From Vibrio xiamenensis (lineage in GTDB: Bacteria; Pseudomonadota; Gammaproteobacteria; Enterobacterales; Vibrionaceae): a stretch of DNA of 64,000 bases. The translations under genes were made by a program, and so were the position numbers. Positions 40,664 through 52,485 of the stretch are shown in pieces. The DNA is taken from the NCBI RefSeq assembly GCF_900100015.1, contig NZ_FNDD01000001.1, positions 62,001 to 126,000 on the forward strand. Reading direction: 5' to 3'. Below the pieces are notes generated by a model that saw nothing but the letters and a program-made list of their open reading frames with translations, was not told the DNA's origin and made no database searches. How positions within the stretch are numbered: position 1 is the stretch's first letter; each line of letters starts with the position of its first letter.

Positions 40664-43387
40664 ATGATAGCTAAGCTACTGACAAAAGTAATTGGCAGTC
40701 GCAATGATCGTACATTACGCCGCCTTAGAAAAATTGTTAAAGAAATAAATAATTACGAGCCAACCTTCGAAGCGCTTTCAGATGAAGAGCTAAAAGCGAA
40801 GACAGTTGAATTCCGCCAACGCCTAGAGCAAGGTGAAACTTTAGACCAACTTCTTCCTGAAGCGTTTGCGACAGTACGCGAAGCATCAAAACGTGTGTAT
40901 GGCATGCGTCACTTTGATGTGCAGTTGATTGGCGGCATGGTATTGAACGCTGGTCAAATCGCAGAGATGCGCACAGGTGAAGGTAAAACCCTTACCGCAA
41001 CGCTTCCTGCTTACTTGAATGCACTTCCTGGTAAAGGTGTTCACGTCGTTACCGTGAACGATTACTTGGCTGCTCGTGATGCCGAGACCAACCGCCCATT
41101 ATTTGAATTCCTAGGTATGACCGTTGGCGTTAACGTGCCAAATATGCCGCCTCAGGAAAAGAAACAAGCCTATTTAGCTGACATCTTATACGGAACCAAC
41201 AACGAATTTGGTTTTGACTATCTAAGAGACAACATGGCGTTTCGTGCTGAAGACCGTGTTCAGCGCGCTCGCTTCTTTGCTGTGGTCGATGAAGTTGACT
41301 CGATTTTGATCGATGAAGCTCGTACTCCGCTTATCATCTCTGGCCCAGCCGAAGACAGTTCTGATCTTTATACTCGTATCAACACTCTGATCCCTAACCT
41401 TGAAAAGCAAGATAAAGAAGATTCTGAAGAGTACCGTGGCGACGGCCACTACACGGTTGATGAGAAATCAAAACAAGTCTACCTCACCGAAAATGGTCAA
41501 GAGTTTGTTGAAGAACTCTTAATTAAAAATGGTTTGATGGAAGAGGGCGATACACTTTACTCGCCAGCCAATATCAGTTTGCTTCACCATGTAAATGCAG
41601 CGCTACGTGCTCATGTACTGTTTGAACGTAACGTTGATTACATTGTTACTGACGACGGCGAAGTCGTGATCGTTGATGAACACACTGGTCGTACAATGCA
41701 TGGTCGTCGTTGGTCAGAAGGTTTACACCAAGCGGTTGAAGCTAAAGAAGGCGTTAAGATTCAAAACGAAAACCAAACTTTAGCTTCGATCACTTTCCAA
41801 AACTTCTTCCGTTTGTACGAAAAACTGTCGGGCATGACAGGTACTGCGGATACTGAAGCTTTCGAATTCCAGCAAATTTACGGCTTGGAAACCGTGGTTA
41901 TTCCAACCAACCGTCCTATGGTTCGTAATGATATGCCAGATGTGGTGTACCGCACTGAAGCAGAGAAATTTGCTGCAATCATTGAAGACATCAAAGAGCG
42001 CGTAGAAAAAGGTCAACCCGTGCTGGTTGGTACGGTCTCGATTGAAAAATCAGAGCTGCTATCGAACGCCCTGAAGAAAGCCAAAGTTAAGCACAATGTA
42101 CTGAACGCAAAATTCCACGAAAAAGAAGCGGAAATCGTTGCGGAAGCGGGTATGCCTGGTGCGGTAACTATTGCAACCAACATGGCAGGTCGTGGTACCG
42201 ATATTGTGCTTGGTGGTAGCTGGCAGAGCAAAGTTGAGTCAATGGACAACCCAACTCAAGAACAGATTGATGCGATCAAAGCTGAGTGGCGTCAAATCCA
42301 CGATCAAGTGCTTGAGTCTGGCGGTCTACACATTATTGGTACTGAACGTCATGAGTCACGTCGTATCGATAACCAGTTACGTGGTCGTTCTGGTCGTCAA
42401 GGTGATGCCGGTTCTTCACGTTTCTATCTTTCTATGGAAGATACGCTATTACGTATCTTCACTTCTGATCGTATGGCGAGCTTGATTCAAAGCGGTATGG
42501 ATGAAGGTGAAGCGATTGAATCGAAGATGCTTTCGCGCTCAATTGAGAAAGCGCAACGTAAAGTCGAAGGTCGTAACTTTGATATTCGTAAGCAGCTATT
42601 GGAATACGATGACGTGGCGAACGATCAACGTAAAGTGGTTTACGAATTGCGTGATGAGTTGATGAACGTTGACGATATCAGCGAAATGCTTGAGCAAAAC
42701 CGCGTTGATGTTCTGACTGCAGTTATTGACGAATACATTCCACCGCAATCGCTTGAAGATATGTGGGATGTTGAAGGTCTTGAAGAGCGTTTGAAAAACG
42801 ACTTCGACCTCGATCTACCGGTTCAGCAATGGCTAAAAGAAGACGACAAGCTTTACGAAGAAGCGCTGCGTGAAAAAGTGATTGATGCTGCGGTTGAAGT
42901 TTACAAAGCCAAAGAAGAAGTGGTTGGTAGCGAAGTGCTACGTAACTTCGAGAAATCGGTGATGTTGCAAACGCTTGATACTTTGTGGAAAGAGCACCTA
43001 GCGGCAATGGATCATCTTCGCCAAGGTATCCACTTACGCGGCTACGCACAGAAGAATCCGAAACAGGAATACAAGCGTGAGTCGTTTGAACTGTTTGAAG
43101 GTATGCTTGATGCACTGAAGACCGATGTGATTACTATTCTGTCGAAAGTTCGTGTTCAGCAACAAGAAGAAGTTGAGCGTATGGAAGCCGAGCGTCAAGC
43201 TCAAGCTGAAGCCGCCGCTCGCCTTGCGCAAGCACAACATGCTTCGGCAGATGGTTTGGGTGACGACGACAATCAAGGCGACGATCACCAGCCTATGGTG
43301 CGTGAAGAACGTAAAGTCGGTCGCAACGAGCCTTGCCCATGTGGTAGTGGTAAAAAATACAAAAATTGCCATGGTCAGATCTCGTGA
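40664..43387 (+). CDS. secA: Preprotein translocase ATPase SecA
   Basis: SecA drives precursor proteins through SecYEG. The 907-aa protein has Walker [10 protein letters not shown] (near 102-110), Walker [17 protein letters not shown], the preprotein-crosslinking domain, and [10 protein letters not shown] in the second helicase domain. The C-terminal zinc-binding [13 protein letters not shown] is clear. In enterobacteria a SecM arrest peptide precedes secA; none is here, so its control must differ. A terminator follows. Confidence 0.98.
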   Translation: MIAKLLTKVIGSRNDRTLRRLRKIVKEINNYEPTFEALSDEELKAKTVEFRQRLEQGETLDQLLPEAFATVREASKRVYGMRHFDVQLIGGMVLNAGQIAEMRTGEGKTLTATLPAYLNALPGKGVHVVTVNDYLAARDAETNRPLFEFLGMTVGVNVPNMPPQEKKQAYLADILYGTNNEFGFDYLRDNMAFRAEDRVQRARFFAVVDEVDSILIDEARTPLIISGPAEDSSDLYTRINTLIPNLEKQDKEDSEEYRGDGHYTVDEKSKQVYLTENGQEFVEELLIKNGLMEEGDTLYSPANISLLHHVNAALRAHVLFERNVDYIVTDDGEVVIVDEHTGRTMHGRRWSEGLHQAVEAKEGVKIQNENQTLASITFQNFFRLYEKLSGMTGTADTEAFEFQQIYGLETVVIPTNRPMVRNDMPDVVYRTEAEKFAAIIEDIKERVEKGQPVLVGTVSIEKSELLSNALKKAKVKHNVLNAKFHEKEAEIVAEAGMPGAVTIATNMAGRGTDIVLGGSWQSKVESMDNPTQEQIDAIKAEWRQIHDQVLESGGLHIIGTERHESRRIDNQLRGRSGRQGDAGSSRFYLSMEDTLLRIFTSDRMASLIQSGMDEGEAIESKMLSRSIEKAQRKVEGRNFDIRKQLLEYDDVANDQRKVVYELRDELMNVDDISEMLEQNRVDVLTAVIDEYIPPQSLEDMWDVEGLEERLKNDFDLDLPVQQWLKEDDKLYEEALREKVIDAAVEVYKAKEEVVGSEVLRNFEKSVMLQTLDTLWKEHLAAMDHLRQGIHLRGYAQKNPKQEYKRESFELFEGMLDALKTDVITILSKVRVQQQEEVERMEAERQAQAEAAARLAQAQHASADGLGDDDNQGDDHQPMVREERKVGRNEPCPCGSGKKYKNCHGQIS

Positions 43388-43409
43388 TTAAATGGTAAGG
43401 TTGAAAACA

Positions 43410-43438
43410 AAAAGAGTCGCAGTCGCGACTCTTTTTTT
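43410..43438 (+). terminator. secA terminator
   Basis: AAAGAGTCGC and GCGACTCTTT arms are followed by T residues, 23 bases after the secA stop. Confidence 0.88.
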
Positions 43439-43484
43439 ACATTCGAATCTGTTCCACTCGAGCGATACCAACAAGGTGAAATCA

Positions 43485-43883
43485 ATGAAGCGTATTCACA
43501 TCGTAGCAGCGATTATTTTTAATCCCCAGCAGTCTCAAGTTTATATAACCAAACGCCCGGATGATAAACACAAAGGCGGCTACTGGGAATTTCCTGGCGG
43601 CAAAGTGGAATCTGGGGAGAGCATCGAGCAAGCGATGGCGCGTGAGCTAAATGAGGAAGTGGGGATTGAAGTTCTCCAACAGCAAAGCTTTGAACATCTT
43701 GAATACGACTACCCAGATAAATCGCTGACATTTGATTTTATGTTAGTAACCGAATTTTCAGGTGAACCGTATGGTCGCGAAGGACAACAAGGATGCTGGG
43801 TTGATATTAAACAACTCCCTGAGTACGCGTTTCCCGAAGCTAATGTGCCGATCCTTGAGCGGGTTGTGACTGAGTTCGCTTAA
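43485..43883 (+). CDS. mutT: 8-oxo-dGTP diphosphatase MutT
   Basis: MutT removes 8-oxo-dGTP from the nucleotide pool, preventing A:T to C:G changes. The 132-aa protein has the Nudix box around residues 38-60 (GGKVESGESIEQAMARELNEEVGI) after the FPGGK segment. The ATG at 43485 (MKRIHIVAAI) is chosen because AAGGTG lies upstream and MutT proteins start here. The frame extends back to 43392 but runs through the secA terminator. secA-mutT order is common in gammaproteobacteria. Confidence 0.95.
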   Translation: MKRIHIVAAIIFNPQQSQVYITKRPDDKHKGGYWEFPGGKVESGESIEQAMARELNEEVGIEVLQQQSFEHLEYDYPDKSLTFDFMLVTEFSGEPYGREGQQGCWVDIKQLPEYAFPEANVPILERVVTEFA

Positions 43884-43913
43884 ATGCTGGTGGTTCGAGC
43901 CGAATATTGTTAA

Positions 43914-44786
<873 letters not shown>

Positions 44787-44798
44787 ATGGATAATTAT

Positions 44799-44828
44799 GC
44801 GTCGAGCTTGCTCGGCGCTTTTTTTTTA
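44799..44828 (+). terminator. dapB terminator
   Basis: GCGTCGAG-CTTG-CTCGGCGC (one wobble pair) is followed by nine T residues, 12 bases after dapB. Confidence 0.88.
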
Positions 44829-44829
44829 C

Positions 44830-44925
44830 GGTAAAATGGGGAACGGGTTTCTAATTGGTCTGTTTTTACCTTTTGGTACAATTTGGCTATCTATTTTGAG
44901 TGTTATAAATAAAAAATCACTCAAA
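44830..44925 (+). promoter_or_regulatory. Inverted repeats and a possible distal promoter upstream of carAB
   Basis: GGTAAAA (44830-44836) and TTTTACC (44864-44870) form one inverted repeat. TTGGTC (44855-44860) and TACAAT (44877-44882), 16 apart, make a plausible promoter. TTTGAGTG (44895-44902) and CACTCAAA (44918-44925) form a second perfect 8-bp repeat just after its predicted start. A half-match to the PurR box (ACGTTTGC) lies near 44960. These sit in the 482-base dapB-carA gap. Confidence 0.35.
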
Positions 44926-45134
44926 GTGGGTAAAAGAACATAATAAAGGCGAGTGCGTAACGTTTGCTTGACCAGCAAGATATAAAACGTCGTGCTAGAA
45001 GGCAAAATTAACCCCTTAAAGATTAAAGGTGCTAATTTTTGACCTTTTATCGTAAGTAAAGTTGGTTTTTTAAGCCTTATGCGATTAATCAGTTCTTTAG
45101 CTATTTAAAAGGTAAATTTATTTTTTGAACCATG

Positions 45135-45163
45135 TTGACAGTTTGTAATGGCGTCATTAGAAT
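45135..45163 (+). promoter_or_regulatory. carAB promoter
   Basis: A consensus TTGACA (45135-45140) and TAGAAT (45158-45163) are separated by exactly 17 bases. Transcription would begin near 45170, giving a leader of about 100 bases. Confidence 0.8.
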
Positions 45164-45221
45164 ACCGCCAATTTGTCTACACCCCATGAATTCGAGCAGT
45201 GTTCGTGTTAAGGAAGGCAAG

Positions 45222-45260
45222 TTTGCAATTTAATTTATATTTTATGCATTTTTATTCTGG
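45222..45260 (+). promoter_or_regulatory. Tandem ArgR operator (two ARG boxes) before carA
   Basis: Two 18-base boxes at 45222-45239 and 45243-45260 each match the ARG-box pattern TnTGAATwwwwATTCAnw with three mismatches. They are separated by three bases, the spacing that an ArgR hexamer needs. The second box ends in the Shine-Dalgarno GGAGG. In E. coli carAB is repressed by arginine through ArgR at its downstream promoter. Confidence 0.65.
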
Positions 45261-45268
45261 AGGTTGTC

Positions 45269-46408
45269 TTGAGTAAATCAGCACTGTTAGTCCTAGAAGA
45301 TGGGACAGTGTTCCACGGTGTTTCCATTGGAGCAGATGGTATATCCGTTGGTGAAGTTGTTTTTAATACCTCGATGACGGGGTACCAAGAAATCCTCACT
45401 GATCCTTCCTATTCCCAACAAATCGTCACTCTTACTTATCCTCACATTGGCAATACCGGTACTAATACCGAAGATGAAGAATCCTCTTCAATCCACGCCC
45501 AAGGCCTTGTGATTCGCGATCTTCCTCTTATCGCTTCTAACTTCCGTAGTGAACAAACCCTTTCTAGTTACCTTCAATCGCAAAATATCGTCGGTATCGC
45601 GGATATCGATACCCGCAAGCTAACGCGTATTCTGCGTGAAAAAGGTGCTCAGAACGGCTGCATTATGGCTGGCGATAACTTAGACCAAGCGCTCGCACTG
45701 ACTAAAGCGCAAGAATTCCCAGGCCTAAAAGGTATGGACCTGGCGAAAGAAGTGACCACTCAAGAAACTTATCAATGGCAACAAGGTTCATGGACGCTAG
45801 AAGGTGGCTTACCCGAAGCGAAAACCGCTGCCGAACTCCCTTACCATGTTGTTGCTTACGACTTTGGCGCCAAACGCAACATCCTACGTATGTTGGTTGA
45901 CCGTGGCTGCCGCTTGACTGTCGTTCCAGCTCAAACTTCAGCAGAAGAGGTGTTGGCACTAAACCCAGATGGCATTTTCTTGTCAAATGGCCCTGGTGAC
46001 CCAGAACCATGTACTTACGCGATTGAAGCGACCAAAACCTTCCTAGATAAAAATATTCCGGTATTTGGTATCTGTCTTGGCCACCAAATTTTGGCTTTGG
46101 CGTCCGGTGCACAAACAGTGAAGATGAAGTTTGGTCACCACGGAGCTAACCACCCAGTCAAAGATCTCGACCGCGGTGTGGTGATGATTACGTCACAAAA
46201 CCACGGTTTTGCTGCGGATGAAGCGACTTTGCCAGACAATCTACGCGCGACACACGTATCGCTGTTTGATGGGTCACTGCAAGGCATTCACCGTACAGAC
46301 AAACCAGCATTCAGCTTCCAAGGTCACCCAGAAGCCAGCCCAGGTCCACACGATGCTGCGCCGCTTTTTGACCACTTTATTGACTTGATTAAACAACACA
46401 GCGCTTAA
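45269..46408 (+). CDS. carA: Carbamoyl-phosphate synthase small subunit
   Basis: CarA is the glutaminase subunit that supplies ammonia to CarB, for pyrimidine and arginine synthesis. The 379-aa protein has an N-terminal domain ([18 protein letters not shown]) and a class I glutamine amidotransferase domain. The nucleophile Cys is in [11 protein letters not shown] and the His/Glu pair in GHPEASPG. The start is a TTG with a perfect GGAGGT six bases upstream. carB starts 16 bases after its stop. Confidence 0.97.
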   Translation: MSKSALLVLEDGTVFHGVSIGADGISVGEVVFNTSMTGYQEILTDPSYSQQIVTLTYPHIGNTGTNTEDEESSSIHAQGLVIRDLPLIASNFRSEQTLSSYLQSQNIVGIADIDTRKLTRILREKGAQNGCIMAGDNLDQALALTKAQEFPGLKGMDLAKEVTTQETYQWQQGSWTLEGGLPEAKTAAELPYHVVAYDFGAKRNILRMLVDRGCRLTVVPAQTSAEEVLALNPDGIFLSNGPGDPEPCTYAIEATKTFLDKNIPVFGICLGHQILALASGAQTVKMKFGHHGANHPVKDLDRGVVMITSQNHGFAADEATLPDNLRATHVSLFDGSLQGIHRTDKPAFSFQGHPEASPGPHDAAPLFDHFIDLIKQHSA

Positions 46409-46424
46409 TTCCGGAGTAGTAGCA

Positions 46425-49400
46425 ATGCCAAAACGTAATGACATTAAAAGCATTCTTATCTTAGGTGCTGGACCTATCGTTATCGGTCAGGCCTGTGAGT
46501 TTGACTACTCAGGTGCTCAAGCGTGTAAAGCGCTGCGTGAAGAGGGTTACCGCGTTATTCTGGTTAACTCTAATCCAGCCACCATCATGACTGACCCAGA
46601 GATGGCGGATGCCACGTACATCGAGCCAATTAACTGGCAAGTGGTACGCAACATCATTGAAAAAGAGCGTCCAGACGCAATTTTGCCGACCATGGGTGGT
46701 CAAACTGCGCTTAACTGTGCGCTTGATTTAGAAAAACACGGCGTGCTTGCTGAGTTTGGCGTTGAGATGATTGGCGCAACAGCTGACGCTATCGATAAGG
46801 CCGAAGACCGTTCTCGTTTTGATAAAGCGATGAAGTCTATCGGTCTTGAGTGTCCGCGTGCTGACACGGCAAAAACCATGGAAGAGGCGTACAAAGTCCT
46901 CGATATGGTTGGCTTCCCATGTATTATTCGCCCTTCTTTCACTATGGGTGGTACCGGTGGTGGTATCGCGTATAACAAGGAAGAGTTCGATGAAATTTGT
47001 ACTCGTGGTCTTGACCTATCACCAACCAATGAACTGCTTATCGATGAGTCGTTGATTGGTTGGAAAGAGTACGAAATGGAAGTGGTTCGCGACAAAAACG
47101 ATAACTGTATTATCGTGTGTGCAATTGAAAACTTCGACCCAATGGGGATTCACACTGGTGACTCTATCACTGTTGCGCCAGCGCAAACGCTGACCGACAA
47201 AGAGTACCAACTGATGCGTAACGCATCGCTTGCGGTACTGCGTGAAATCGGTGTTGAAACCGGTGGTTCGAACGTGCAGTTTGGTATCAACCCGAAAGAT
47301 GGCCGTATGGTTATCATCGAAATGAACCCGCGCGTATCACGCTCTTCTGCCTTGGCATCGAAAGCAACGGGTTTCCCGATTGCAAAAGTTGCGGCGAAAT
47401 TGGCGGTTGGTTTCACTCTTGATGAGTTGATGAACGACATCACTGGCGGCGCGACTCCAGCGTCATTTGAGCCAACCATCGACTACGTCGTGACTAAGAT
47501 TCCACGCTTTAACTTTGAAAAATTTGCTGGTGCTAACGATCGTCTTACTACTCAGATGAAATCTGTCGGTGAGGTAATGGCAATTGGTCGTAACCAACAA
47601 GAATCATTACAAAAAGCGCTACGCGGCCTTGAAGTGGGTGCGAGCGGTTTGGATGAGATGGTGGATCTGGAATCTCCAGACGCGCTATCGAAAATCCGCT
47701 ACGAACTAAAAGAAGCGGGCGCAGAGCGTATTTGGTATATCGCTGATGCTTTCCGTGCTGGTCTGTCTGTTGACGGTATCTTTAACCTAACCAATATCGA
47801 CCGCTGGTTCTTGGTGCAAATCGAAGAATTGGTGAAGTTGGAAGAGGAAGTGAAAGCGGGTGGTTTCGCTGGTTTGAGCGAAGATGTGCTGCGTAAAATG
47901 AAGCGCAAAGGTTTTGCGGATGCACGTCTGTCTAAACTGCTTGGCGTGTCTGAAAACGAAATTCGTCGTCTACGTGACCAATTCGGTATTCACCCAGTCT
48001 ACAAACGCGTAGATACCTGTGCGGCTGAATTCTCATCGGATACCGCTTACATGTACTCATCTTACGATGACGAGTGTGAAGCAAACCCAACCGATAAAGA
48101 CAAAATCATGGTATTGGGCGGTGGTCCAAACCGTATTGGTCAAGGTATCGAGTTCGACTACTGCTGTGTACACGCGTCACTAGCACTGCGCGAAGACGGT
48201 TACGAAACCATCATGGTGAACTGTAACCCAGAAACCGTTTCAACCGACTACGACACTTCAGACCGTTTGTACTTTGAACCGGTTACGCTTGAAGATGTGT
48301 TGTCTATCGTACGCGTTGAAAAGCCAAAAGGCGTTATCGTTCAATACGGTGGTCAAACACCATTGAAACTAGCGCGTGCATTGGAAGCGGCGGGTGTGCC
48401 AATCATTGGTACTAGCCCTGATGCGATTGACCGCGCGGAAGACCGTGAGCGTTTCCAAGCAGCGGTTGAGCGTCTAGGTCTTTTGCAACCGCAAAACGCA
48501 ACCGTGACAGCGATGGAACAAGCAATTGAGAAATCAAAAGAAATTGGTTTCCCATTGGTTGTGCGTCCATCTTATGTATTGGGCGGCCGTGCGATGGAAA
48601 TCGTCTATGACGAACAAGACCTGCGCCGTTACTTTAACGAAGCCGTTAGCGTATCGAACGAATCACCAGTACTACTTGATCGCTTCCTTGATGACGCAAC
48701 TGAAGTGGATATCGATGCTATCTGTGACGGTGAGCGCGTGGTTATCGGCGGTATCATGGAGCACATCGAGCAAGCCGGTGTTCACTCAGGTGACTCAGCA
48801 TGTTCGCTTCCGGCTTACACGCTAAGCCAGGAAATCCAAGACAAGATGCGTGAGCAAGTTGAGAAACTGGCATTTGAATTGGGTGTTCGCGGCCTGATGA
48901 ATACTCAGTTTGCGGTCAAAGACAACGAAGTTTACCTCATCGAAGTAAACCCTCGCGCTGCACGTACAGTACCGTTTGTATCAAAAGCAACTGGCGCGCC
49001 GCTGGCTAAGATCGCTGCGCGTGTAATGGCGGGTCAATCTCTAGAGTCACAAGGCTTTACTAAAGAGATTATTCCTCCTTACTACTCAGTTAAAGAAGTG
49101 GTGCTACCGTTTAACAAGTTCCCAGGTGTTGACCCTCTACTTGGTCCTGAAATGCGCTCAACCGGCGAAGTGATGGGCGTAGGGGCAACCTTTGCTGAAG
49201 CGTATGCGAAAGCAGAACTTGGTTGCGGCGCGGTATATCCTGAAGGTGGTCGTGCACTGCTTTCTGTGCGCGAAGGCGATAAAGAGCGAGTGGTTGACCT
49301 AGCTTCTAAACTGGTGAAACTGGGTTACCAACTGGATGCGACCCATGGTACTGCTGTGATTCTAGGCGAAGCGGGTATTAACCCTCGCTTGGTTAACAAA

Positions 49401-49658
49401 GTACACGAAGGTCGTCCGCACATTCTTGACCGTATCAAGAACAACGAATATACCTACATCGTGAATACGGCGGCAGGCCGTCAAGCGATTGAAGATTCGA
49501 AAGTTCTGCGTCGCGGCGCTTTGGCTGAGAAAGTGAACTACACCACCACGCTTAATGCAGCGTTCGCTACGTGTATGGCGCACACTTCAGATGCGACGGC
49601 GAGTGTCACTTCAGTACAAGAGCTACACGCAAAAGTACAACAAGACCAAGCAAAATGA
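46425..49658 (+). CDS. carB: Carbamoyl-phosphate synthase large subunit
   Basis: CarB makes carbamoyl phosphate from bicarbonate, ammonia and two ATP. The 1077-aa protein has two homologous synthetase halves, beginning [22 protein letters not shown] (near 11) and [19 protein letters not shown] (near 563), each with an ATP-grasp domain. The C-terminal MGS-like allosteric domain (about 940-1070) binds UMP and ornithine in relatives. Length is standard. A terminator follows. Confidence 0.98.
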   Translation: MPKRNDIKSILILGAGPIVIGQACEFDYSGAQACKALREEGYRVILVNSNPATIMTDPEMADATYIEPINWQVVRNIIEKERPDAILPTMGGQTALNCALDLEKHGVLAEFGVEMIGATADAIDKAEDRSRFDKAMKSIGLECPRADTAKTMEEAYKVLDMVGFPCIIRPSFTMGGTGGGIAYNKEEFDEICTRGLDLSPTNELLIDESLIGWKEYEMEVVRDKNDNCIIVCAIENFDPMGIHTGDSITVAPAQTLTDKEYQLMRNASLAVLREIGVETGGSNVQFGINPKDGRMVIIEMNPRVSRSSALASKATGFPIAKVAAKLAVGFTLDELMNDITGGATPASFEPTIDYVVTKIPRFNFEKFAGANDRLTTQMKSVGEVMAIGRNQQESLQKALRGLEVGASGLDEMVDLESPDALSKIRYELKEAGAERIWYIADAFRAGLSVDGIFNLTNIDRWFLVQIEELVKLEEEVKAGGFAGLSEDVLRKMKRKGFADARLSKLLGVSENEIRRLRDQFGIHPVYKRVDTCAAEFSSDTAYMYSSYDDECEANPTDKDKIMVLGGGPNRIGQGIEFDYCCVHASLALREDGYETIMVNCNPETVSTDYDTSDRLYFEPVTLEDVLSIVRVEKPKGVIVQYGGQTPLKLARALEAAGVPIIGTSPDAIDRAEDRERFQAAVERLGLLQPQNATVTAMEQAIEKSKEIGFPLVVRPSYVLGGRAMEIVYDEQDLRRYFNEAVSVSNESPVLLDRFLDDATEVDIDAICDGERVVIGGIMEHIEQAGVHSGDSACSLPAYTLSQEIQDKMREQVEKLAFELGVRGLMNTQFAVKDNEVYLIEVNPRAARTVPFVSKATGAPLAKIAARVMAGQSLESQGFTKEIIPPYYSVKEVVLPFNKFPGVDPLLGPEMRSTGEVMGVGATFAEAYAKAELGCGAVYPEGGRALLSVREGDKERVVDLASKLVKLGYQLDATHGTAVILGEAGINPRLVNKVHEGRPHILDRIKNNEYTYIVNTAAGRQAIEDSKVLRRGALAEKVNYTTTLNAAFATCMAHTSDATASVTSVQELHAKVQQDQAK

Positions 49659-49705
49659 TTGGTCAATAACGACAGTAAGCGAGAAGCTTATCTGACAACC
49701 TCATT

Positions 49706-49731
49706 ACCCGCTCTTTGAGCGGGTTTTTTTA
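49706..49731 (+). terminator. carAB terminator
   Basis: CCCGCTC-TTT-GAGCGGG is followed by seven T residues. Confidence 0.9.
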
Positions 49732-49853
49732 TGCATGTAGTCATTTGTTCTCATTGATGAAAATATGGAAAAGGTTGCTGTCTTAGCTTTCGTTAACCGC
49801 TTTCAAGTAACGGTGGTATTTTCGATTCAGAGCCATTTGGATGTAGGAAGGTT

Positions 49854-50633
49854 ATGGAACTCTCTTTTGATATTTTACTGCTGCTGTTTGCGGTGGCTGG
49901 GATTGCTGGATTTATCGATGCTATGGCGGGTGGTGGTGGCTTAATTACCCTTCCAGCACTGTTGGCGGCGGGCATTCCACCAACGCAAGCGCTGGCCACC
50001 AATAAATTACAAAGTTCGTTTGGCAGTTTTTCTGCCAGCTGGTATTTCGTGCGTCGCGGAGTCGTGAAACTCAGCGAAATGAAGCTTGCTATCGCGTGTA
50101 CCTTTATTGGCTCAGCAGCTGGTGCTAAATCGGTGCAGTACATCGATACCAATATTTTAACCAGCTTGATTCCTCTGCTGCTGGTGGCGATTTCGATTTA
50201 CTTTCTATTGATGCCCGCGGCGAAAGATGTCAAAGGAAAAGCATCGCTACCTGATGCAATGTTTGCTTTGTGTGTCGGTGGTGGTGTGGGTTTTTACGAT
50301 GGCTTTTTAGGTCCGGGTACTGGCTCCATTTTCGCGCTATGTTTTGTCGCAATTGCACAATTGACTCTCGTCGAGGCAACCGCCAAGACCAAAATTCTCA
50401 ACTTCACCTCAAATATCGCTGCGCTGTTATCGTTTATTTTAGCTGGATTGCCGATCTGGAAACTGGGATTAATCATGGCGGTTGGCGGCTTTATTGGCGC
50501 AAGATTTGGCGCGCGGGTAGTGGTGACGAAAGGGCAAAAATGGATTCGCCCGTTAGTGATTGTTATGTCGATGTCGATGGCGTTAAAGCTTCTTTGGGAA
50601 CAGCACTCTCAATGGCTGTTATCAATGCTCTGA
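49854..50633 (+). CDS. TSUP family inner-membrane permease (YfcA-like)
   Basis: A 259-aa polytopic protein of the TauE/SafE/YfcA (TSUP, formerly DUF81) family, predicted exporters or importers of sulfur-containing or organic anions. About seven or eight helices are seen. The family signature GFIDAMAGGGGLITLPALLAAG lies at residues 18-39, and the second repeat is GVGFYDGFLGPGTGS. GGAAGG precedes the ATG. The substrate cannot be told. Its 3' end overlaps the converging LysR gene by 71 bases. Confidence 0.85.
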   Translation: MELSFDILLLLFAVAGIAGFIDAMAGGGGLITLPALLAAGIPPTQALATNKLQSSFGSFSASWYFVRRGVVKLSEMKLAIACTFIGSAAGAKSVQYIDTNILTSLIPLLLVAISIYFLLMPAAKDVKGKASLPDAMFALCVGGGVGFYDGFLGPGTGSIFALCFVAIAQLTLVEATAKTKILNFTSNIAALLSFILAGLPIWKLGLIMAVGGFIGARFGARVVVTKGQKWIRPLVIVMSMSMALKLLWEQHSQWLLSML

Positions 50634-51429
50634 TACGCGGATTTTGATAAGCATTCGGGCGTAAACAGATATGAATTGGCCGAAATAGACCATGCAGCTC
50701 AGCAAATTCAAAGCAGTGCTGAGCTGGAATGTTGAGGGTGTTGACCATCGAGAGCGGCACGATAGCGGGTGCGACACCCGCTAAGGCAAGTTGCGCCGCT
50801 GCTGCATATGAGTCCATCTCCATCAGTGGTTCGATACCAAGTTGATTGAGCACAGTCAGCTGATAGGTGTTGGAGGAATTGTTCAGATCGTTGGTGATGA
50901 CATGCTCGGGCAGGGCATCAAGTGCATTTCGACTTACGACATAAAAGGGTTCATCTAACAGATGTATCGCTTTCAGGCCATGATGCGCGGGAATATGACC
51001 GGCGCAAACCCCAAGTGTCGCTTGGCCAGATTGCACATGCTCAACAATTCTCGGTGTATGGTTGGTGGTGATCTTGATATAAGGATCGCGTTTGGCGTAA
51101 TCACTAAACGCATGGCTCAAATATCCGGCCACTAGAGTCTCTGAGCAGTCGATACGAATTGGCGTATGATCAAGCAGGGCTTGTTGATCAAATATCAGCC
51201 CCTGTAACTCATTAAAGCTTGGGGCGATATTATCAATCAGCTGAGAACCCGCAGCGGTGAGTTTGACATGTCTGCCACTGGGTTCAATCAAGCGCTTTCC
51301 AAGTCGCCTTTCCAAATTCGCAATACGTTTACTCACCGCTGAAGGGCTAATGTATAACACGCTACCGGTGCGACTCATGGTTTTTTCTTTGCTTAAAACT
51401 AATAGCGTTTCTAAGCCTTCAAGTAGCAT
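50563..51429 (-). CDS. LysR family transcriptional regulator
   Basis: A 288-aa protein with an N-terminal winged helix-turn-helix (about 3-62, with MSRTGSVLYISPSAVSKRIANLERRLG) and a C-terminal effector domain (about 90-285) of periplasmic-binding fold. LysR proteins usually act on a neighbouring promoter in response to a small ligand. It lies 86 bases after the flavodoxin gene on the same strand and converges on the TSUP gene, overlapping its end. It may control the questin-oxidase-like operon or the TSUP permease; the sequence does not decide. Confidence 0.88.
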   Translation of the reverse strand: MLLEGLETLLVLSKEKTMSRTGSVLYISPSAVSKRIANLERRLGKRLIEPSGRHVKLTAAGSQLIDNIAPSFNELQGLIFDQQALLDHTPIRIDCSETLVAGYLSHAFSDYAKRDPYIKITTNHTPRIVEHVQSGQATLGVCAGHIPAHHGLKAIHLLDEPFYVVSRNALDALPEHVITNDLNNSSNTYQLTVLNQLGIEPLMEMDSYAAAAQLALAGVAPAIVPLSMVNTLNIPAQHCFEFAELHGLFRPIHICLRPNAYQNPRIRALITAIESAVPKEALTPSTST

Positions 51430-51515
51430 AGGGTCATCCGTGAAAGTTGGGAAACAATATAGTAAGTATCGCGATCTTTCATCGCTTGACCAGCGTTATT
51501 TATTCAGTCATCCGC

Positions 51516-52079
51516 TTAACCAGCTAATTTTGCGATTCGCTGGCCGAAATAGAAAGCAGTCTGTAAGTCATTGGTCGCGACTAGCTGTGGGTCGCCCGGC
51601 TCAGGGCTGGCAACCAAGCCTAAGCTTGAACCTGTGCGGTTTAAGCCTAGATCATCGCTGAACTGTGATACGTCAAGGCCGGCCCAAAGCATGCCGTGCT
51701 GACACGCTAAGGCGAACATTGCCAATAGGGTTTGTTGCTGTTCGCCGTTTTGACTACCACCACTAGTGAAGCCCGCGGCGAGTTTATTCTGCCATGCTTT
51801 TTGTACGTAACAGTCGCTACTGGCATCCATAAAGGCTTTGAACTGAGCGGCGGGTGAGCCCATGTAGGTTGGACAACCAAAAATTAATGCGTCGCACTTG
51901 GTTAATTGTTCAAAAAGTGGGGTATTTTGATAACGCCCAGCAATAATACTCTGGCTCTCAATTTCAAATATTTGAGCGTTGGCGCCAACGCTTTGGATTC
52001 CCTCGCTAATGTGCTGCGCCAATAACCGGGTTGCGCCAGTTTTGGAGTAAAACACCACGCCAATCTGTTTAGTGCCCAT
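51516..52079 (-). CDS. Flavodoxin/WrbA-like NAD(P)H:quinone oxidoreductase
   Basis: A 187-aa flavodoxin-fold protein with the FMN phosphate loop YSKTGATRLLA (near 11-21) and an isoalloxazine-side loop FGCPTYMGSPAAQFKAFMD. It resembles WrbA-type quinone reductases and NADPH-dependent FMN reductases more than electron-transfer flavodoxins. Its ATG overlaps the VOC gene end by 11 bases and has GAGGAG upstream. It is the third gene of the questin-oxidase-like operon and could supply reduced flavin or reduce a quinone for it. Confidence 0.82.
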   Translation of the reverse strand: MGTKQIGVVFYSKTGATRLLAQHISEGIQSVGANAQIFEIESQSIIAGRYQNTPLFEQLTKCDALIFGCPTYMGSPAAQFKAFMDASSDCYVQKAWQNKLAAGFTSGGSQNGEQQQTLLAMFALACQHGMLWAGLDVSQFSDDLGLNRTGSSLGLVASPEPGDPQLVATNDLQTAFYFGQRIAKLAG

Positions 52080-52485
52080 AACGGTTTCTCTCCTCTAAGT
52101 TCGTGGTTAAATACTCGATAAATTCCCATTCCAAGCCATCGCCATCAAAAAAATACAGGCGTTTACGATAGCCTTCGTCTTCATACATGTTTTTGCGATA
52201 ACCGGCTGCCGTTAACCGCTGCTCAATTTGGGCAACGTCCTCAACCACTAAACCGACATGGTTGACGCCAAGATCAAAATAAGGCGTTCGTGATACATGC
52301 TGCAGCGGTTTAGGTTCAATTTCTTGCACGGCGATATAGCTTTGCTGGGTGCCGATGTGGCACCAACGTTTGGTATTAAATCCTCGATGCCGAACTTGGA
52401 ATTCAGGGATTGCAGTGGAGAGAAATTTCACCGTTGCATCAAGGTTCTTGACGGTAATATTGGCGTGTTCAACGTAGGCGTTCAT
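52069..52485 (-). CDS. VOC superfamily protein (glyoxalase/dioxygenase-like)
   Basis: A 138-aa protein with the paired beta-alpha-beta-beta-beta modules of the vicinal oxygen chelate superfamily. Candidate metal ligands are His in EHANITV (near 7), His in VNHVGLVVED (near 78) and Glu in LEWEFIEYL (near 120). Members include glyoxalase I, ring-cleavage dioxygenases and antibiotic-binding proteins, and the reaction here is unknown. It overlaps the upstream gene by four bases and the downstream flavodoxin by 11, so all three are coupled. Confidence 0.8.
   Translation of the reverse strand: MNAYVEHANITVKNLDATVKFLSTAIPEFQVRHRGFNTKRWCHIGTQQSYIAVQEIEPKPLQHVSRTPYFDLGVNHVGLVVEDVAQIEQRLTAAGYRKNMYEDEGYRKRLYFFDGDGLEWEFIEYLTTNLEERNRYGH

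Noticed and set aside
43392..43484. Upstream start for MutT at 43392
   Set aside because: It would place the secA terminator inside the coding region and add residues unlike MutT.
46700..47479. Long minus-strand frames opposite carB, parC, ftsZ and lpxC
   Set aside because: These are antisense shadows created by codon bias in highly expressed genes.
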